Part shown: positions 17,317 to 27,309 of the stretch, piece by piece | Layout: every line of letters starts with the position of its first letter | Position numbering within the stretch: the stretch's first letter is position 1 | From: Hyphomicrobiales bacterium | GTDB taxonomy: Bacteria > Pseudomonadota > Alphaproteobacteria > Rhizobiales > Rhizobiaceae | Assembly: GCA_900473045.1 (NCBI GenBank) | Contig: UCKS01000014.1 | Span: 1 to 64,000 of the forward strand | Direction of reading: 5' to 3' | DNA: 64,000 nt | Notes under the pieces: generated by a model | What the model was told of the DNA's origin: nothing | What the model saw: the letters and a program-made list of their open reading frames with translations, nothing else | The model's database searches: none | Program-made: the position numbers and the translations under genes

Positions 17317-17877
17317 TCAAGTGATTGTGCCAACAAGGCGGGCAATCGAAACTCTCGCCAAATCGGCGAAATCCTGCTCGACCTGCGACAGTTGATCGGT
17401 GACGCTGACACGCGCTTCCACCGCGGATGATATGCGGTCGCGCAAGGTCGGGTCGGCTTTACTCGCATGTTCGATCAGCGCGTGTATGGCCGTATCCGTT
17501 GCGAGCTTCTGAGCGCTTTGCGTAAGAGCAGATTTCTCGCGTGTCTCCCTTTCGAGCTCCGCATGGCTCTCTTCCTTTCGGCGCCTCGACCGAATTCCGT
17601 GTTCTTTTTCCCAATACCGGGCTGTACCGCGCCCCGCATAGAGTATGTCCCACGCGTACTCTGGATCACCACCCTTGGCCGTATCCGCATTCGCACCACA
17701 CAGGTGCAAAAACAGTCGACGCATGGCGACGTCCGCAAAGTAATTTTGGGCAGTGGTTCGTGGTCCATGTGACTGAAATGCAGCCTCCGATTCCACTGCC
17801 GCTCGGCTGATAGCTGCATGTATCGCATCCATCATAACTCTTTCCGCCTGCTTCAAGGCGTCAACGTTGTCCTGCAA
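17317..17877 (-). CDS. Hypothetical helical protein (186 aa)
   Basis: The protein begins at a TTG with AAAGGA eight bases upstream; ATG codons 15-16 residues in are alternatives. It is mostly helical and polar (NVDALKQAERVMMDAIHAAI, SHAELERETREKSALTQSAQ) with a central GGDPEYAWDILYAGRGTARY segment. The last third (SVTDQLSQVEQDFADLARVS) may form a coiled coil. No family is recognised. It lies between the IS remnants and the aldehyde dehydrogenase gene and may be a plasmid orphan. Confidence 0.5.
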   Translation of the reverse strand: MQDNVDALKQAERVMMDAIHAAISRAAVESEAAFQSHGPRTTAQNYFADVAMRRLFLHLCGANADTAKGGDPEYAWDILYAGRGTARYWEKEHGIRSRRRKEESHAELERETREKSALTQSAQKLATDTAIHALIEHASKADPTLRDRISSAVEARVSVTDQLSQVEQDFADLARVSIARLVGTIT

Positions 17878-18076
17878 ATCATTATCCTTTCGGAAGTCCC
17901 ATATCTAATTTGAGGGGATGTCGACCGAGTTGGTCAGACATCTCCGTCGATCTGCCAAATTGGATTGGCAACATTAAGTGGAAATTACGCAGCACAACCG
18001 AATGAAAATCTCCATTGAAGCTCCAGCACTCGAAGCCCGCCTCAAGGAAGCACACTTTCCGACCAACTGGCGCCAA

Positions 18077-19531
18077 TTATCGAAGCACGCCAGGCTTAAG
18101 CGCGATGTGTTTGTATTCGATAAAGTCCTCAATGGCGGCAACCCCGTTCAGCCTCCCGAGACCGGATTGCTTAAATCCACCCTCCTCCGTCCCGTCATAC
18201 ACCTTGGCCCAGTCGTTGATGAACACGCTTCCCGCTTCAAGCGCCTGTGCGACCCGCAACGAGCGATCCAGGTCCCGCGTCCAGATTGAGGCGGATAGCC
18301 CGTAGTCATTGTCGTTTGCCAGTGCGACGGCTTCCTGCTCATCCGCAAACCGCTGGACTGTTATTACAGGACCAAATGTTTCCTGCTGAACGATAGGCAT
18401 GCTGTTATCAGATACTTCCAGCATCGTCGGACGGAAAAAAGCGCCTCCCGCCAAAGGTCCTTCTGTCACCGGCCCTCCTCGCACGATCGCAGTCGCGCCT
18501 TTTGCCAATGCGTCCCTTACCACATTGTCGACACGCGCGACGTTCTGTTTATCGATGAGCGGCCCCATATCACTTGCCGGATCGGCCGCAGGTCCCACCT
18601 TGACGGCACGAAGCCTTTCGGCGAGGCCGTCGCGTACCAGTTCATAGATTGAACTCTGCACCAGCAGCCGTGAGCCAGTCATGCAGAACTGACCAGCAAA
18701 GATGGTGAGAGCCTTTTCGAGAACAGGCAGCATGGCTTCAATGTCGGCATCGTCAAACACGATCATTGGGGTCTTGCCGCCGAGTTCGAGCCCGAACCGC
18801 TTCATTCTCTTCGCACCGATAGCCCCGATGGTTCGCCCGGTCTGTGTGCTTCCAGTGAAGCTGATCGTCGGCACATCGGGACTTTCAACCAGAAGGGCAG
18901 CGCCGTCCGCACCGCTCTCGACGAACATGTTCACGACGCCTTCCGGCAGGTCTGTCGCTTCCGCGAGGACCTCGGCCAGAACACTGGCGATCTGCGCCGT
19001 CTGACCGGGCATCTTGACGACGACCGTGCAGCCGGCGGCGAGCGCTGGAGCGAATGAACGAACCGACAATATGACGGGAGAATTCCAAGGGACGATGATC
19101 CCTGCCACTCCAATCGGCTGGCGCAGAACCACGGAGAGGCTGCCGGGCTTCGGCAATGTCGCTCGCCCTGCCTCCGTACGCGCCATCGCAGCCCAGTATC
19201 GAAGCTTGCTCGGACTACCGTCGATCTCCAGTGCCGCCTCACCGGGCAGTTTGCCGTTTTCAAGCGAGAGGATGTCGATCAGGCGCTCGCGATTTCGCTC
19301 GATTGCCGATGCCATCTGATCGAGCACCCTTGCCCGAAGCTCAGCATCGTCGCGCCAAGCGGTTTCGCGGAATGCGCATTTTGCGGCTTCGATTGCGGAA
19401 TGCGCGGCCGCTCCGCCATCGTCCGGATAATCTCCGATCATCTCATATGTCGCCGGATCGATGGAGCGGCCGCGTTTGGAAGACGTGACAAAGGTGCCGT
19501 CGATCCAGTTATTTGCGGAAAACGTCGTCAT
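18077..19531 (-). CDS. NAD(P)-dependent aldehyde dehydrogenase
   Basis: This 484-residue protein oxidises an aldehyde to the acid with NAD(P). It has the N-terminal Rossmann domain (GVAGIIVPWNSPVILSVRSF), the glycine motif FTGSTQTG, the catalytic base in GLELGGKTP (Glu249) and the nucleophile in AGQFCMTGSR (Cys283). It is of the betaine/vanillin aldehyde dehydrogenase type; the exact substrate cannot be read. It lies downstream of the MBL hydrolase and alcohol dehydrogenase genes, so alcohol to aldehyde to acid is a natural sequence. ATG 19531 matches the usual N-terminus. Confidence 0.93.
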   Translation of the reverse strand: MTTFSANNWIDGTFVTSSKRGRSIDPATYEMIGDYPDDGGAAAHSAIEAAKCAFRETAWRDDAELRARVLDQMASAIERNRERLIDILSLENGKLPGEAALEIDGSPSKLRYWAAMARTEAGRATLPKPGSLSVVLRQPIGVAGIIVPWNSPVILSVRSFAPALAAGCTVVVKMPGQTAQIASVLAEVLAEATDLPEGVVNMFVESGADGAALLVESPDVPTISFTGSTQTGRTIGAIGAKRMKRFGLELGGKTPMIVFDDADIEAMLPVLEKALTIFAGQFCMTGSRLLVQSSIYELVRDGLAERLRAVKVGPAADPASDMGPLIDKQNVARVDNVVRDALAKGATAIVRGGPVTEGPLAGGAFFRPTMLEVSDNSMPIVQQETFGPVITVQRFADEQEAVALANDNDYGLSASIWTRDLDRSLRVAQALEAGSVFINDWAKVYDGTEEGGFKQSGLGRLNGVAAIEDFIEYKHIALKPGVLR

Positions 19532-19643
19532 TGACTTGTCTTTCTGATGTTGCAACGGCGCGGGCATTCATGGGCGGCCTCCGGACACAACGGGCAATGC
19601 CATGCACATTCGATTTCGAAGTGTGCCGGAGGACGATCCCGGT

Positions 19644-20723
19644 TCAGGTCAGGAACGGTGGCGGATTTTCGCCCCGCAGGCGGTAGTTCGGCCGCGGCCT
19701 TTCCAGACGAATAGACTCCAGCACGGTATAGGCGTGGTATTTCGTCTGGGTCGTCACGCCCGCAAGCCGCTCGGACCAGAGATGGCCATTGCTACTCTTC
19801 TTTTCCAGGACGTATTTCGTGGCAAAATTGGCCATCGAGTTGATCCAGTTCTCGGTGCCGGAAAACACCTGATCCCAGCCGGCGCCCTCCAGGATGCTGA
19901 CGAGCGCATCCGACCGGCTGAATCGATCCACGGCTGCCTGTGCTCCGTCGAGGACGTCCTGGAAATACTCGATTGAAGCTGCGACCGTTTCCGGCGTCCC
20001 GTATTTCATGTGATGGCCGGCCACGAGGAAATCGAAGTCATATTCCATCAGTTGCTTCTGGGCTTCGTACCAACCGGTAATATTCTGCGATGCGTCGCAA
20101 TGCATGAAGGTGGCGCTGCCGGGACTGACGATGTCGATGACGGTCAGCACCTTTTGGGCTGGCGCATAGATAAAGATGTTGCCGGGGCAGTGGTTCTCGC
20201 CTTTGTAGGACAGTTCGAGCGTCACCCCGCCGACGACAAGCAGATGATCCTTGTCGAATGTCACGGTAGGCACTGGTCGGTTCGGATCGGGAAACCGCTC
20301 GAGCAGTTCCCTGGTGATTTCGTGTGCGACGATCTCGACATTCGGTCCGAAAACAGAGGCGGCGCCGATGTGATCGGTGTGCCAGTGGCTGTAGATCAAA
20401 TGCGTTACCGGTTTGTCCGTGACGTCTTCGATCGCGGCCAGCATGTTTTCACCGATCGTCGGCGGTGCGTCGATGGCGACGACACCGTCGCTGGTCACGA
20501 CGAAGGCCGCGTCATAACCGCCGCTGGTGACCCAGTAGAAACCGCCGCGAAGCTCCTCGACATGGTAGCCGAGCCGCTGGAAGCGTTCGGAAGAGAAATA
20601 CTCAGGATAGTATCCCTGCGGATCAGCGGGGTGTTCCCCGGCCTCCGGAAAGCCGTAATGGTCGATCCCGAAAAAGTTAGGCTCGTCGGTCGCTCTGATC
20701 AGCTTCTGGTGTCGGTCGCACAT
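19644..20723 (-). CDS. MBL-fold metallo-hydrolase
   Basis: This 359-residue protein has the metallo-beta-lactamase-fold zinc motif SHWHTDHIG (His113, His115, Asp117, His118), a further metal ligand in GENHCPGN, and another His in LVAGHHMKYG. Such enzymes hydrolyse esters, lactones or thioesters. It has no obvious signal peptide. It sits between an alcohol and an aldehyde dehydrogenase gene on the same strand, which suggests a role in the same pathway, for instance opening a lactone. AHL lactonase activity cannot be excluded given the TraR system on the same molecule, but the protein is longer than known AHL lactonases. Confidence 0.85.
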   Translation of the reverse strand: MCDRHQKLIRATDEPNFFGIDHYGFPEAGEHPADPQGYYPEYFSSERFQRLGYHVEELRGGFYWVTSGGYDAAFVVTSDGVVAIDAPPTIGENMLAAIEDVTDKPVTHLIYSHWHTDHIGAASVFGPNVEIVAHEITRELLERFPDPNRPVPTVTFDKDHLLVVGGVTLELSYKGENHCPGNIFIYAPAQKVLTVIDIVSPGSATFMHCDASQNITGWYEAQKQLMEYDFDFLVAGHHMKYGTPETVAASIEYFQDVLDGAQAAVDRFSRSDALVSILEGAGWDQVFSGTENWINSMANFATKYVLEKKSSNGHLWSERLAGVTTQTKYHAYTVLESIRLERPRPNYRLRGENPPPFLT

Positions 20724-20775
20724 GTGATAAATTCTCCATGATGTTTGCGATATCGAAAGAAAAGTGGGTGGGTGG

Positions 20776-21894
20776 TTAAGCGGCTTGCGGGGGAAAGCGC
20801 AGGACGGCCTTGATCACGCGTCCTGCCGCGACATCGTCAAATGCCTCATTGATGTCGGCGAAGTCGTAGAAGGTGAGCAGCCTGTCGAACGGGAAACGAC
20901 CGTTTCGATAGAGACCGACCAGTTCCGGAATCATCAGGCCGGAAATGGCATCGCCCTGGATAATCCCGATGAGGCTTTGCCCTACCGTGAGCCGGGATGC
21001 GTCGACAACCGCGCCCGAATGGTCGTTGAAGGCGACGAAACCGAACTGCCCCATCGGAGCAAGGGCACCTATGCCGGCGTCGAGGTTCTCCTTCCGGCCG
21101 CTCGTGTCGAGGACGTATTCGACGCCACGAGAGGTGATATCCCTGATCGCCGCGGCTACATCGGTTTGCCTACGCGGGTTGACGCAATGCGTCGCGCCGA
21201 GTTCGTAAGCGAGCTTCAGCCGTTCGGCATTGACATCGATGGCGATGATGATTGCAGCATCGGCGACCTTGGCAGCCATAATCGCAGCCAGTCCCACCGC
21301 CCCTACTCCGAAGATCGCGATCGAAGCGCCAACCGGCACTTCCAGCGCTTTCAAGACCGAGCCGGCTCCGGTCTGGAACCCGCAACCGAGCGGCCCGAGC
21401 AGTTCGAGCGGGACATCGTCCGGGACCTTGACGGCGTTGCGCTGATGAGCGAGCGCATAAGTGGAGAATGAGGACTGACCAAAGAAGTGCGCATGGAGCC
21501 TGTTCCCATCAGGCGCTCCAACGCCGATCGTTCCATCGAGCCTGGCGCCGGCGAAATTCGTTTCCCAGACGTGGTCGCAGTAGGCCGCATGGGAAGACAT
21601 GCATGGCTTGCAGTGGCCGCAGGAGTGATAGGAAAGAACGACATGATCGCCGGGCTTGAGATGCGATACGGTCGATCCGACACGTTCAACGATGCCGGCG
21701 CCCTCATGACCCAAGATCGCGGGAAGCGGCGTCGGCATGAGCTGTTGCCTGACATGCGCATCGGTCGCGCAAATACCCGTAGCAACCATGCGAATGAGCA
21801 CTTCGTCGGGGCGCGGTGCCTCAAGCTTCACTTCACGAAGAATGAAGGGCCCATTTTTTTCTTCCAGTACGGCTGCGGTCGCTGATTGGGTCAT
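20776..21894 (-). CDS. Zinc-dependent alcohol dehydrogenase
   Basis: This 372-residue medium-chain dehydrogenase has catalytic zinc ligands in GICATDAH and GHEGAGIVE. A four-cysteine structural zinc lobe (SCGHCKPCMSSHAAYCD) and the Rossmann motif AIFGVGAVGLAAI follow. It resembles aryl-alcohol (benzyl alcohol) dehydrogenases, especially in LGPLGCGFQTGAG. AGGA lies 5-8 bases before ATG 21894. It is transcribed with the MBL hydrolase and aldehyde dehydrogenase. Confidence 0.93.
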   Translation of the reverse strand: MTQSATAAVLEEKNGPFILREVKLEAPRPDEVLIRMVATGICATDAHVRQQLMPTPLPAILGHEGAGIVERVGSTVSHLKPGDHVVLSYHSCGHCKPCMSSHAAYCDHVWETNFAGARLDGTIGVGAPDGNRLHAHFFGQSSFSTYALAHQRNAVKVPDDVPLELLGPLGCGFQTGAGSVLKALEVPVGASIAIFGVGAVGLAAIMAAKVADAAIIIAIDVNAERLKLAYELGATHCVNPRRQTDVAAAIRDITSRGVEYVLDTSGRKENLDAGIGALAPMGQFGFVAFNDHSGAVVDASRLTVGQSLIGIIQGDAISGLMIPELVGLYRNGRFPFDRLLTFYDFADINEAFDDVAAGRVIKAVLRFPPQAA

Positions 21895-22156
21895 CTGTTC
21901 CTCCATGTGCTGATTTCGGATACTGGGACGAGTGATCCCGCTCACGGACCAGCGGCGGTCCATGTTCGGAAGGCTTGATCCGATCCGCTTGAGTTTTGGA
22001 CGAGCGGTGGTGAAGCGGCTTGTTTTCTCAGCCCGTTTGCGGGCCTGCTGTTCGCGAACATATCCGTGCTGTCGAACGGCTAAAGACAGCAATGGCGGAA
22101 CGTCGGGTTGCTGATAACGAAACCCTCTATGGTTTCATGGCAGCTGGACAGTCAGA

Positions 22157-23011
22157 TCAGACAGGTCGCATCGTGCCGGCATTCGGGAATTTGCCTTGGC
22201 GGTATGCGGTATAGTAGCCGGCAAGCTCCTCTTTAGAGCCTGCGATAAATGGGCCTTGTGCCACGACATGGATGTTTTGCGGTTGGCCTGCATACAAAAG
22301 CACGCGCGCGCCATTCTCACCCGCCTTCAGCCTCATGGCGCTTTCACCGTCAGTTGCCAGCGGATTGGTCCAACCGACCTTATCCGTAGTGAGAGCCGTC
22401 GCTCCGGTGCCTGCCTCGATTTCGCCCGCGATGACCACGACGAAGCCATTATATGATGACAGCAGAACCTGCTCAAACTCGGCGCCTGCCTCAAGCCGAA
22501 TTTCGACCAAGGTTACAGGCACGACATTCTTTGTCGATGCGATGATCCCTGCCGAACGACCACTGTAAACGGTCGCTTCGAAGCCGTTGCCGCGATGTAC
22601 CGGCATTTCGTCACGTCTCAGGATCTGCACCCTCGGCGCCATGTTGCGCTCCCGCTCGGGAAGAACCAGCCACAGCTGAAACAGACGCATCCCTGCCGAA
22701 ACCTGGGCATCTTCCGAATGCACGATACCGCTTCCGGCAGTCATCCACTCCACGTCTCCTTCGACCAGGCGTCCGCCGGCATCCTCCATGGTGCCGCGAA
22801 GCATGAACGTGACGGTCTCCAGGCCGGCATGAGGGTGGGCCTCGCCGAATTGCCCCTCGCCGGTCACGTGATCGTCCGCCATCAAGAAGAATGGGTCGGT
22901 CGCGGAAAAATTTCCCGGTGCAACGACGACGGCTGCTTTGTGCCTCTCGCCCGCAAAGCCGGGGCCGAGAGGCGGTGTGGTTGTAATGCTGTCGATGGAC
23001 CTTTGAAACAT
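22157..23011 (-). CDS. Pirin family protein
   Basis: This 284-residue protein has two cupin folds. The first has the metal motif HPHAGLETVTFMLRG and later GSGIVHSED, typical of bacterial pirins such as YhhW, which act as quercetin dioxygenase-like or regulatory metal proteins. It is first in the minus-strand arm of the cluster, 197 bases from the divergent MFS gene. Pirins often sit with catabolic or stress genes; the activity here is unknown. Confidence 0.88.
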   Translation of the reverse strand: MFQRSIDSITTTPPLGPGFAGERHKAAVVVAPGNFSATDPFFLMADDHVTGEGQFGEAHPHAGLETVTFMLRGTMEDAGGRLVEGDVEWMTAGSGIVHSEDAQVSAGMRLFQLWLVLPERERNMAPRVQILRRDEMPVHRGNGFEATVYSGRSAGIIASTKNVVPVTLVEIRLEAGAEFEQVLLSSYNGFVVVIAGEIEAGTGATALTTDKVGWTNPLATDGESAMRLKAGENGARVLLYAGQPQNIHVVAQGPFIAGSKEELAGYYTAYRQGKFPNAGTMRPV

Positions 23012-23208
23012 CTTTGCTGTCCTCGTGAAGTTGAGAGGTGAAACCTGTCCGCTCTGTCAACGAATGTGCAGTGATTTTGAACGAGGCACCGCTCGCAACA
23101 AGTCACGATCCCCCGAACTCTATGTTGCCAAACCAGCAACGCCTCAGGCCACCGGAATTGCGCTACGCTGCTGCGGATTGATGCCGACTAACCAGCAACG
23201 AGAGCACG
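23012..23208. promoter_or_regulatory. Bidirectional promoter region, pirin and MFS
   Basis: This gap drives both arms of the 18-28 kb cluster. It contains an inverted repeat, GTTGC-N7-GCAAC (23124-23140), and the element AACCAGCAACG occurs twice, at 23131-23141 and 23190-23200. These are candidates for binding by the LysR protein encoded at 27310. Confidence 0.45.
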
Positions 23209-24888
23209 ATGATGAGACTGACGCAGCGTGTTCGCAGCTTTTTCCGTGAGGAAGCATGGGACTTTCCCGAGCATGAAAGACCAGTGGTCCCGGGGTCGCC
23301 GGCGACACCAGAGCATGTCCTGACGCTGCGGATCGCCTACGCCCTCGTCGCAATTTTGGTCGGCCTGACGGGCGGACTGGGCAACGCCCTCGTCATGGTC
23401 AACATTACGGAGCTAAAAACGGGCTTGGCGTTGAGCTCCGTTCAGGCGGCCTGGCTGCCAATGGCCTATGCCATGACCAATATTTCTGCCAATCTGCTGC
23501 TGATCAAGTTCCGCCAGCAGTATGGTCTGCGTGTATTCACGCTGGTTGCCCTCGGCCTGTATGCTCTCCTCTCCATTACCTATTTGTTGACCGCAGATCA
23601 CTGGCTCACACTCGCCATTAGGGCTGCAAGCGGCTTTGTTGCGGCGGCGTTAACGCCGTTGTCTTTGTTCTACGTGATGCAGGCCCTTCCGGGCCGTTGG
23701 CGCGTCAGGGGGCTGATACTTGGCCTTGGCATCTCGCAGTGCGCGTTCCCGCTTGCGACCGTCATCTCGCCATGGCTGTCTATCAGCTCGCATTGGCAGT
23801 CGATATTTCTGTTCGAAGCCAGTCTCGCATTTTTCTCTTTCGCCGCCGTCGGGACGTTCCGGCTGCCACCCGCCGAGCGAGAGCGAGTATTCGAACCTTT
23901 GGATTTCCTCACCTTCCTGCTTTTGGGGGGTAGCCTCGCTCTAATTGCAGCAGTGTTGGGGCTCGGACGACTGGAAGGATGGTTCGAGGCGCCTTGGATC
24001 ATTTGGTTTCTGTCGCTCGCGCTTCCGATGATCATCACCGCGCTGATACTTGAGAACGGACGGACCGCACCTCTCCTCAACCTGCGCTGGCTCGGGAGCG
24101 GTGATATCGTCCGCTTTGCTTTTGCAATTCTCATGGCCAGGGTCGTCCTTGCCGAACAGAATGTTGCAACCAAGTTCGTAAGCGCGCTAGGAGGCAGCGA
24201 CGAACACCTCAGAGCACTTTCGATTGTCACCTTTGTCAGCGCTGTTGCCGGCGTGATCGTGAGCGCTATCACGGTAAAAGTCGAAAAACTGGTGATGCCC
24301 ATGATGCTGGCGGTCACTGCGATAGCTGCCGCGACACTTGCCGACAGCTCCGCCACGAGCCTTGAGCATCTGCCCTGGTTTTATTTGTCCCAAGCGGTGA
24401 TCTCATTCGCGGCCATGTTCTTTCTCGGGCCGGCATTGGTGTTAGGCATCACGAGCGCGCTGCAGAAAAGCGGCCGAGAACTCTTGAGTTTTATCGTGCT
24501 GTTTGGGGCGATCAATTCGATTGGCGCCCTTACCGGCCAGGCTTTGTTCGGATCCTATATCGACGGCGTCGCGACTGTTTCGCGAGATTGGATCCTTGCC
24601 CATCAGAACGCCTTGCGCTTGGCAGCGGTGTTGGCTTTCTTAACGGCGGCCTATCTGGCTGCGCTCCTGGCAATGCGTATCCGCCATAAGCTGGTGGAAA
24701 TCTGCCGGGAGAAACAGGTGTCTGCTAGCGGTGCAGCCGCTTTCGATCCGGTCGGTCCGACCAAGCCGCAGTCAGGAATGCCTTGGCTCCCGCCGACCCT
24801 TTCGTTTCCGGCGCGGGTGGTCTTGAGCGCTATCGCGGCAACCGGTGCAATACTTCTTTTGGTCGCAGTGTGGCCGCAGGGGCGCTAG
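23209..24888 (+). CDS. MFS transporter, DHA2-like (14 membrane segments)
   Basis: This 559-residue integral membrane protein has a 30-residue cytoplasmic N-terminus and about 14 hydrophobic helices, starting at RIAYALVAILVGLTGGLGNA and ending near VVLSAIAATGAILLLVAVW. The length and late extra helix fit the DHA2 (EmrB-type) drug/proton antiporters. No membrane-fusion partner is adjacent. In this cluster it may export a toxic intermediate or import a substrate. Two adjacent ATG codons (23209, 23212) are possible starts. Confidence 0.85.
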   Translation: MMRLTQRVRSFFREEAWDFPEHERPVVPGSPATPEHVLTLRIAYALVAILVGLTGGLGNALVMVNITELKTGLALSSVQAAWLPMAYAMTNISANLLLIKFRQQYGLRVFTLVALGLYALLSITYLLTADHWLTLAIRAASGFVAAALTPLSLFYVMQALPGRWRVRGLILGLGISQCAFPLATVISPWLSISSHWQSIFLFEASLAFFSFAAVGTFRLPPAERERVFEPLDFLTFLLLGGSLALIAAVLGLGRLEGWFEAPWIIWFLSLALPMIITALILENGRTAPLLNLRWLGSGDIVRFAFAILMARVVLAEQNVATKFVSALGGSDEHLRALSIVTFVSAVAGVIVSAITVKVEKLVMPMMLAVTAIAAATLADSSATSLEHLPWFYLSQAVISFAAMFFLGPALVLGITSALQKSGRELLSFIVLFGAINSIGALTGQALFGSYIDGVATVSRDWILAHQNALRLAAVLAFLTAAYLAALLAMRIRHKLVEICREKQVSASGAAAFDPVGPTKPQSGMPWLPPTLSFPARVVLSAIAATGAILLLVAVWPQGR

Positions 24889-25009
24889 GCGATATCCATG
24901 GCGTGGATGTTCGCTCATACCACTTATCGATTTCGTCGCAGTGCCGGGGTCGACTAGATCTTGCTCAGGACGCAGGTAGCGTTCCGTAACGTGATTTGGA
25001 GCATTGCAG

Positions 25010-26110
25010 ATGTCGGATAAGAAATTTCGTGTGGGTATTATTGGAGCAGACACTCACGCAAGTTGGGCAGGCGCATCGCATGTGCCAGCTCTGGCGTCAC
25101 AAGCTCACCTGACGCTGGCGGCAGTCGCGACCCGGCGCGAGGAAAGCGCCAAGGCGGCGGCCGAAGCATTCGGCGCAGAACTCTGGTTTGCCGATCCCTA
25201 CGCGATGATCAGTGACGAAACCATTGACGTCATCACGGTCGCCGTGAAGGTGCCGGCGCACAAGGATCTCGTGATGGCCGCCTTGCAGGCGGGTAAAGCC
25301 GTCTATTGCGAAGCGCCTCTGGGCGCAACGCTGGCGGAAACAAACGAGATGGCCGCAGCAGTCGGGTCTTTGCATACCGCGATCGGCCTGCAAGGCCGGC
25401 ATAATCCTGCCGTCCGACGTGCGGCGGAACTGGTCGCGTCAGGAAAGCTGGGTCGCTTGATGTCCGCCCGTGTCGGCGCAACCACATTCGGCTACGGTCC
25501 GCAATCTCCGAGCATGTACGACTATTTCAACAAGGCCGCTTCTGGCGCCAGCTTCATGACGATCACGGCTGGCCACGTGCTGGACGTCATCGAGGCTGTG
25601 CTCGGCAACATTGTGGAGGTCGATGCGCGCACGGAGTTGCTCTGGCCGGAGATCGAGATCGTCGATACAGGCGAAACTTCACAGCGAGAAATTCCGGATC
25701 ATCTCGATCTGATCGCCAAGACGGCAAGCGGTGCGCCTGTATCCGTGCAGATTCTGGCGGGCGTGCCTGCAGATGAGGCGAGTTTTGTATTCGAGATCCG
25801 TGGTTCGCAGGGCTGGCTGAAGCTGACCGGCAATCATCTGGCAGGCGTACAAGTCGGAGACATTTTACTTTCATCGAGCGTGGAATTCGCTGCGCCCGAT
25901 AGGCCGGTCGCCAACGGTGTCGGTCCGACCGCGGCCGAATTCTGGTCAGGCGCCGCTATCAATGTCGGAGAGGTCTATGCGTCCCTGGGGCGCGATCTGA
26001 TGAACGGTACATACACCACTCCCGGCTTCGACCATGCCCGCCATAATAACCGTTTGATCGCGGCCGTCGAGCTTGCGGCAAGAACTGGCGAACGGCAGCA
26101 GATCGTGTAA
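25010..26110 (+). CDS. Gfo/Idh/MocA family oxidoreductase, Gal80-like
   Basis: This 366-residue protein has an N-terminal Rossmann domain (RVGIIGADTH) and the C-terminal alpha/beta domain of the family. The usual EKP motif, whose Lys is catalytic in many members, reads YCEAPLG (Ala102 in place of Lys). That resembles Gal80 and galactose 1-dehydrogenase-like proteins. It may therefore be a dehydrogenase with altered chemistry or a ligand sensor. It lies between the MFS and aldo/keto reductase genes and has a relative at 47836. Confidence 0.85.
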   Translation: MSDKKFRVGIIGADTHASWAGASHVPALASQAHLTLAAVATRREESAKAAAEAFGAELWFADPYAMISDETIDVITVAVKVPAHKDLVMAALQAGKAVYCEAPLGATLAETNEMAAAVGSLHTAIGLQGRHNPAVRRAAELVASGKLGRLMSARVGATTFGYGPQSPSMYDYFNKAASGASFMTITAGHVLDVIEAVLGNIVEVDARTELLWPEIEIVDTGETSQREIPDHLDLIAKTASGAPVSVQILAGVPADEASFVFEIRGSQGWLKLTGNHLAGVQVGDILLSSSVEFAAPDRPVANGVGPTAAEFWSGAAINVGEVYASLGRDLMNGTYTTPGFDHARHNNRLIAAVELAARTGERQQIV

Positions 26111-26241
26111 GGCGTCGCAGAAGGGCTCGGCATTCGCAACGAATGTCGAGCCGGCCGTGAACGCAATCAATGCGGAAATACGTTCAACAAAAGCTACCGC
26201 CGCCCGCCAAACTCGAGAGTTTCAAAAAGAAGGACGACATC

Positions 26242-27258
26242 ATGCAAATGCGCAAGCTGGGTGAAAGCGGGTTGTTCGTGTCGGAATTGTGTTTCGGCGC
26301 CATGACATTCGGCGGAACTGACGGATTATGGGGAAAGGTGGGAAGACTTGGACAGGGGGATGCCGATGCACTGGTCAAGGCCGCTCTCGACGCCGGCATA
26401 AACCTGTTCGATACGGCAAACGTCTATGCGCACGGACGCAGCGAAGAAATACTGGGACGTTCGCTGAAGAACCTTGGAGTGTCGCGCAGCGATGTCGTGA
26501 TCGCCACCAAAGTCGCCTCCGCCATGGGTGACGGACCAAACCATCGCGGCGCTTCTCGGGGACATATAATCTCCGAATGCCGGGCAAGCCTCGGCCGGCT
26601 GGGTCTGGACCACATCGATCTATACCAGATCCACGCATTCGATTCCGCGACACCGATCGAGGAAACGCTGGAGGCGCTCGATACACTCGTCCGGGCCGGC
26701 GATGTTCGCTACATCGGTCTTTCGAACTGGGCCGCGTGGCAGGTCATGAAGGCGATCGGGATAACACGCGCCAGAGCCCTCGCACCTGTCACGTCGCTGC
26801 AGGCATACTATACGCTTGTCGGACGCGATCTGGAGCGGGAGATCGGCCCGCTGCTCTCATCGGAACGTGTCGGCCTCATGGTTTGGAGTCCGCTTGCCGG
26901 CGGCTATCTCACCGGAAAGTATTCTGCTGGCGGCAATGCCGCAGGCGGTCGACAGATGGAATTGGACTTTCCACCCATCGATCGCATCCGAGGAGAGCCC
27001 CTGATCGCGGTCCTGAAAGCTGTCGCGGAGAAACACGGCTCCAGCCCGGCGCAAATCGCGATCGCCTGGCTGCTGAAGCAAAGGGTCGTCTCGACCGTCA
27101 TCATCGGTGCGAAGCGCGTCGAGCAATTGCAGGAAAACATTCGGTCCGTATCGATTGACCTGGACGATGACGATATGGCGAAGCTCGACGCGGTCAGTCG
27201 TCTGCCCGTCGAATATCCGGGCTGGTTGCTGAATGACGGAAACGGACACTCGCGGTGA
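26242..27258 (+). CDS. Aldo/keto reductase
   Basis: This 338-residue TIM-barrel protein is NADPH-dependent. Its signature residues are in INLFDTANVYAHGRSEEILG (Asp and Tyr), VIATKVAS (Lys) and DLYQIHAFD (His). The C-terminal cofactor motif is IIGAKRVEQLQENI. It resembles the YajO/Tas group, which reduces sugars and aldehydes. AAGAAGGA precedes ATG 26242. It probably works on the same compound as the neighbouring Gfo/Idh enzyme. Confidence 0.9.
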   Translation: MQMRKLGESGLFVSELCFGAMTFGGTDGLWGKVGRLGQGDADALVKAALDAGINLFDTANVYAHGRSEEILGRSLKNLGVSRSDVVIATKVASAMGDGPNHRGASRGHIISECRASLGRLGLDHIDLYQIHAFDSATPIEETLEALDTLVRAGDVRYIGLSNWAAWQVMKAIGITRARALAPVTSLQAYYTLVGRDLEREIGPLLSSERVGLMVWSPLAGGYLTGKYSAGGNAAGGRQMELDFPPIDRIRGEPLIAVLKAVAEKHGSSPAQIAIAWLLKQRVVSTVIIGAKRVEQLQENIRSVSIDLDDDDMAKLDAVSRLPVEYPGWLLNDGNGHSR

Positions 27259-27309
27259 CACGGAAAAGATGCTTGAGATTGATGAAGGATGGGCTTAATG
27301 ATCCATTGC

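Noticed and set aside
20010-20741. Long plus-strand frame opposite the MBL hydrolase gene
   Set aside because: The minus-strand protein has an intact metal-binding motif and full length; the plus frame has atypical composition and is a shadow.
24979-25003. A possible GTAA-type site before the Gfo/Idh gene at 25010
   Set aside because: Only one clear GTAA half-site (CGTAACGTGAT), wrong spacing, and too close to the start codon.
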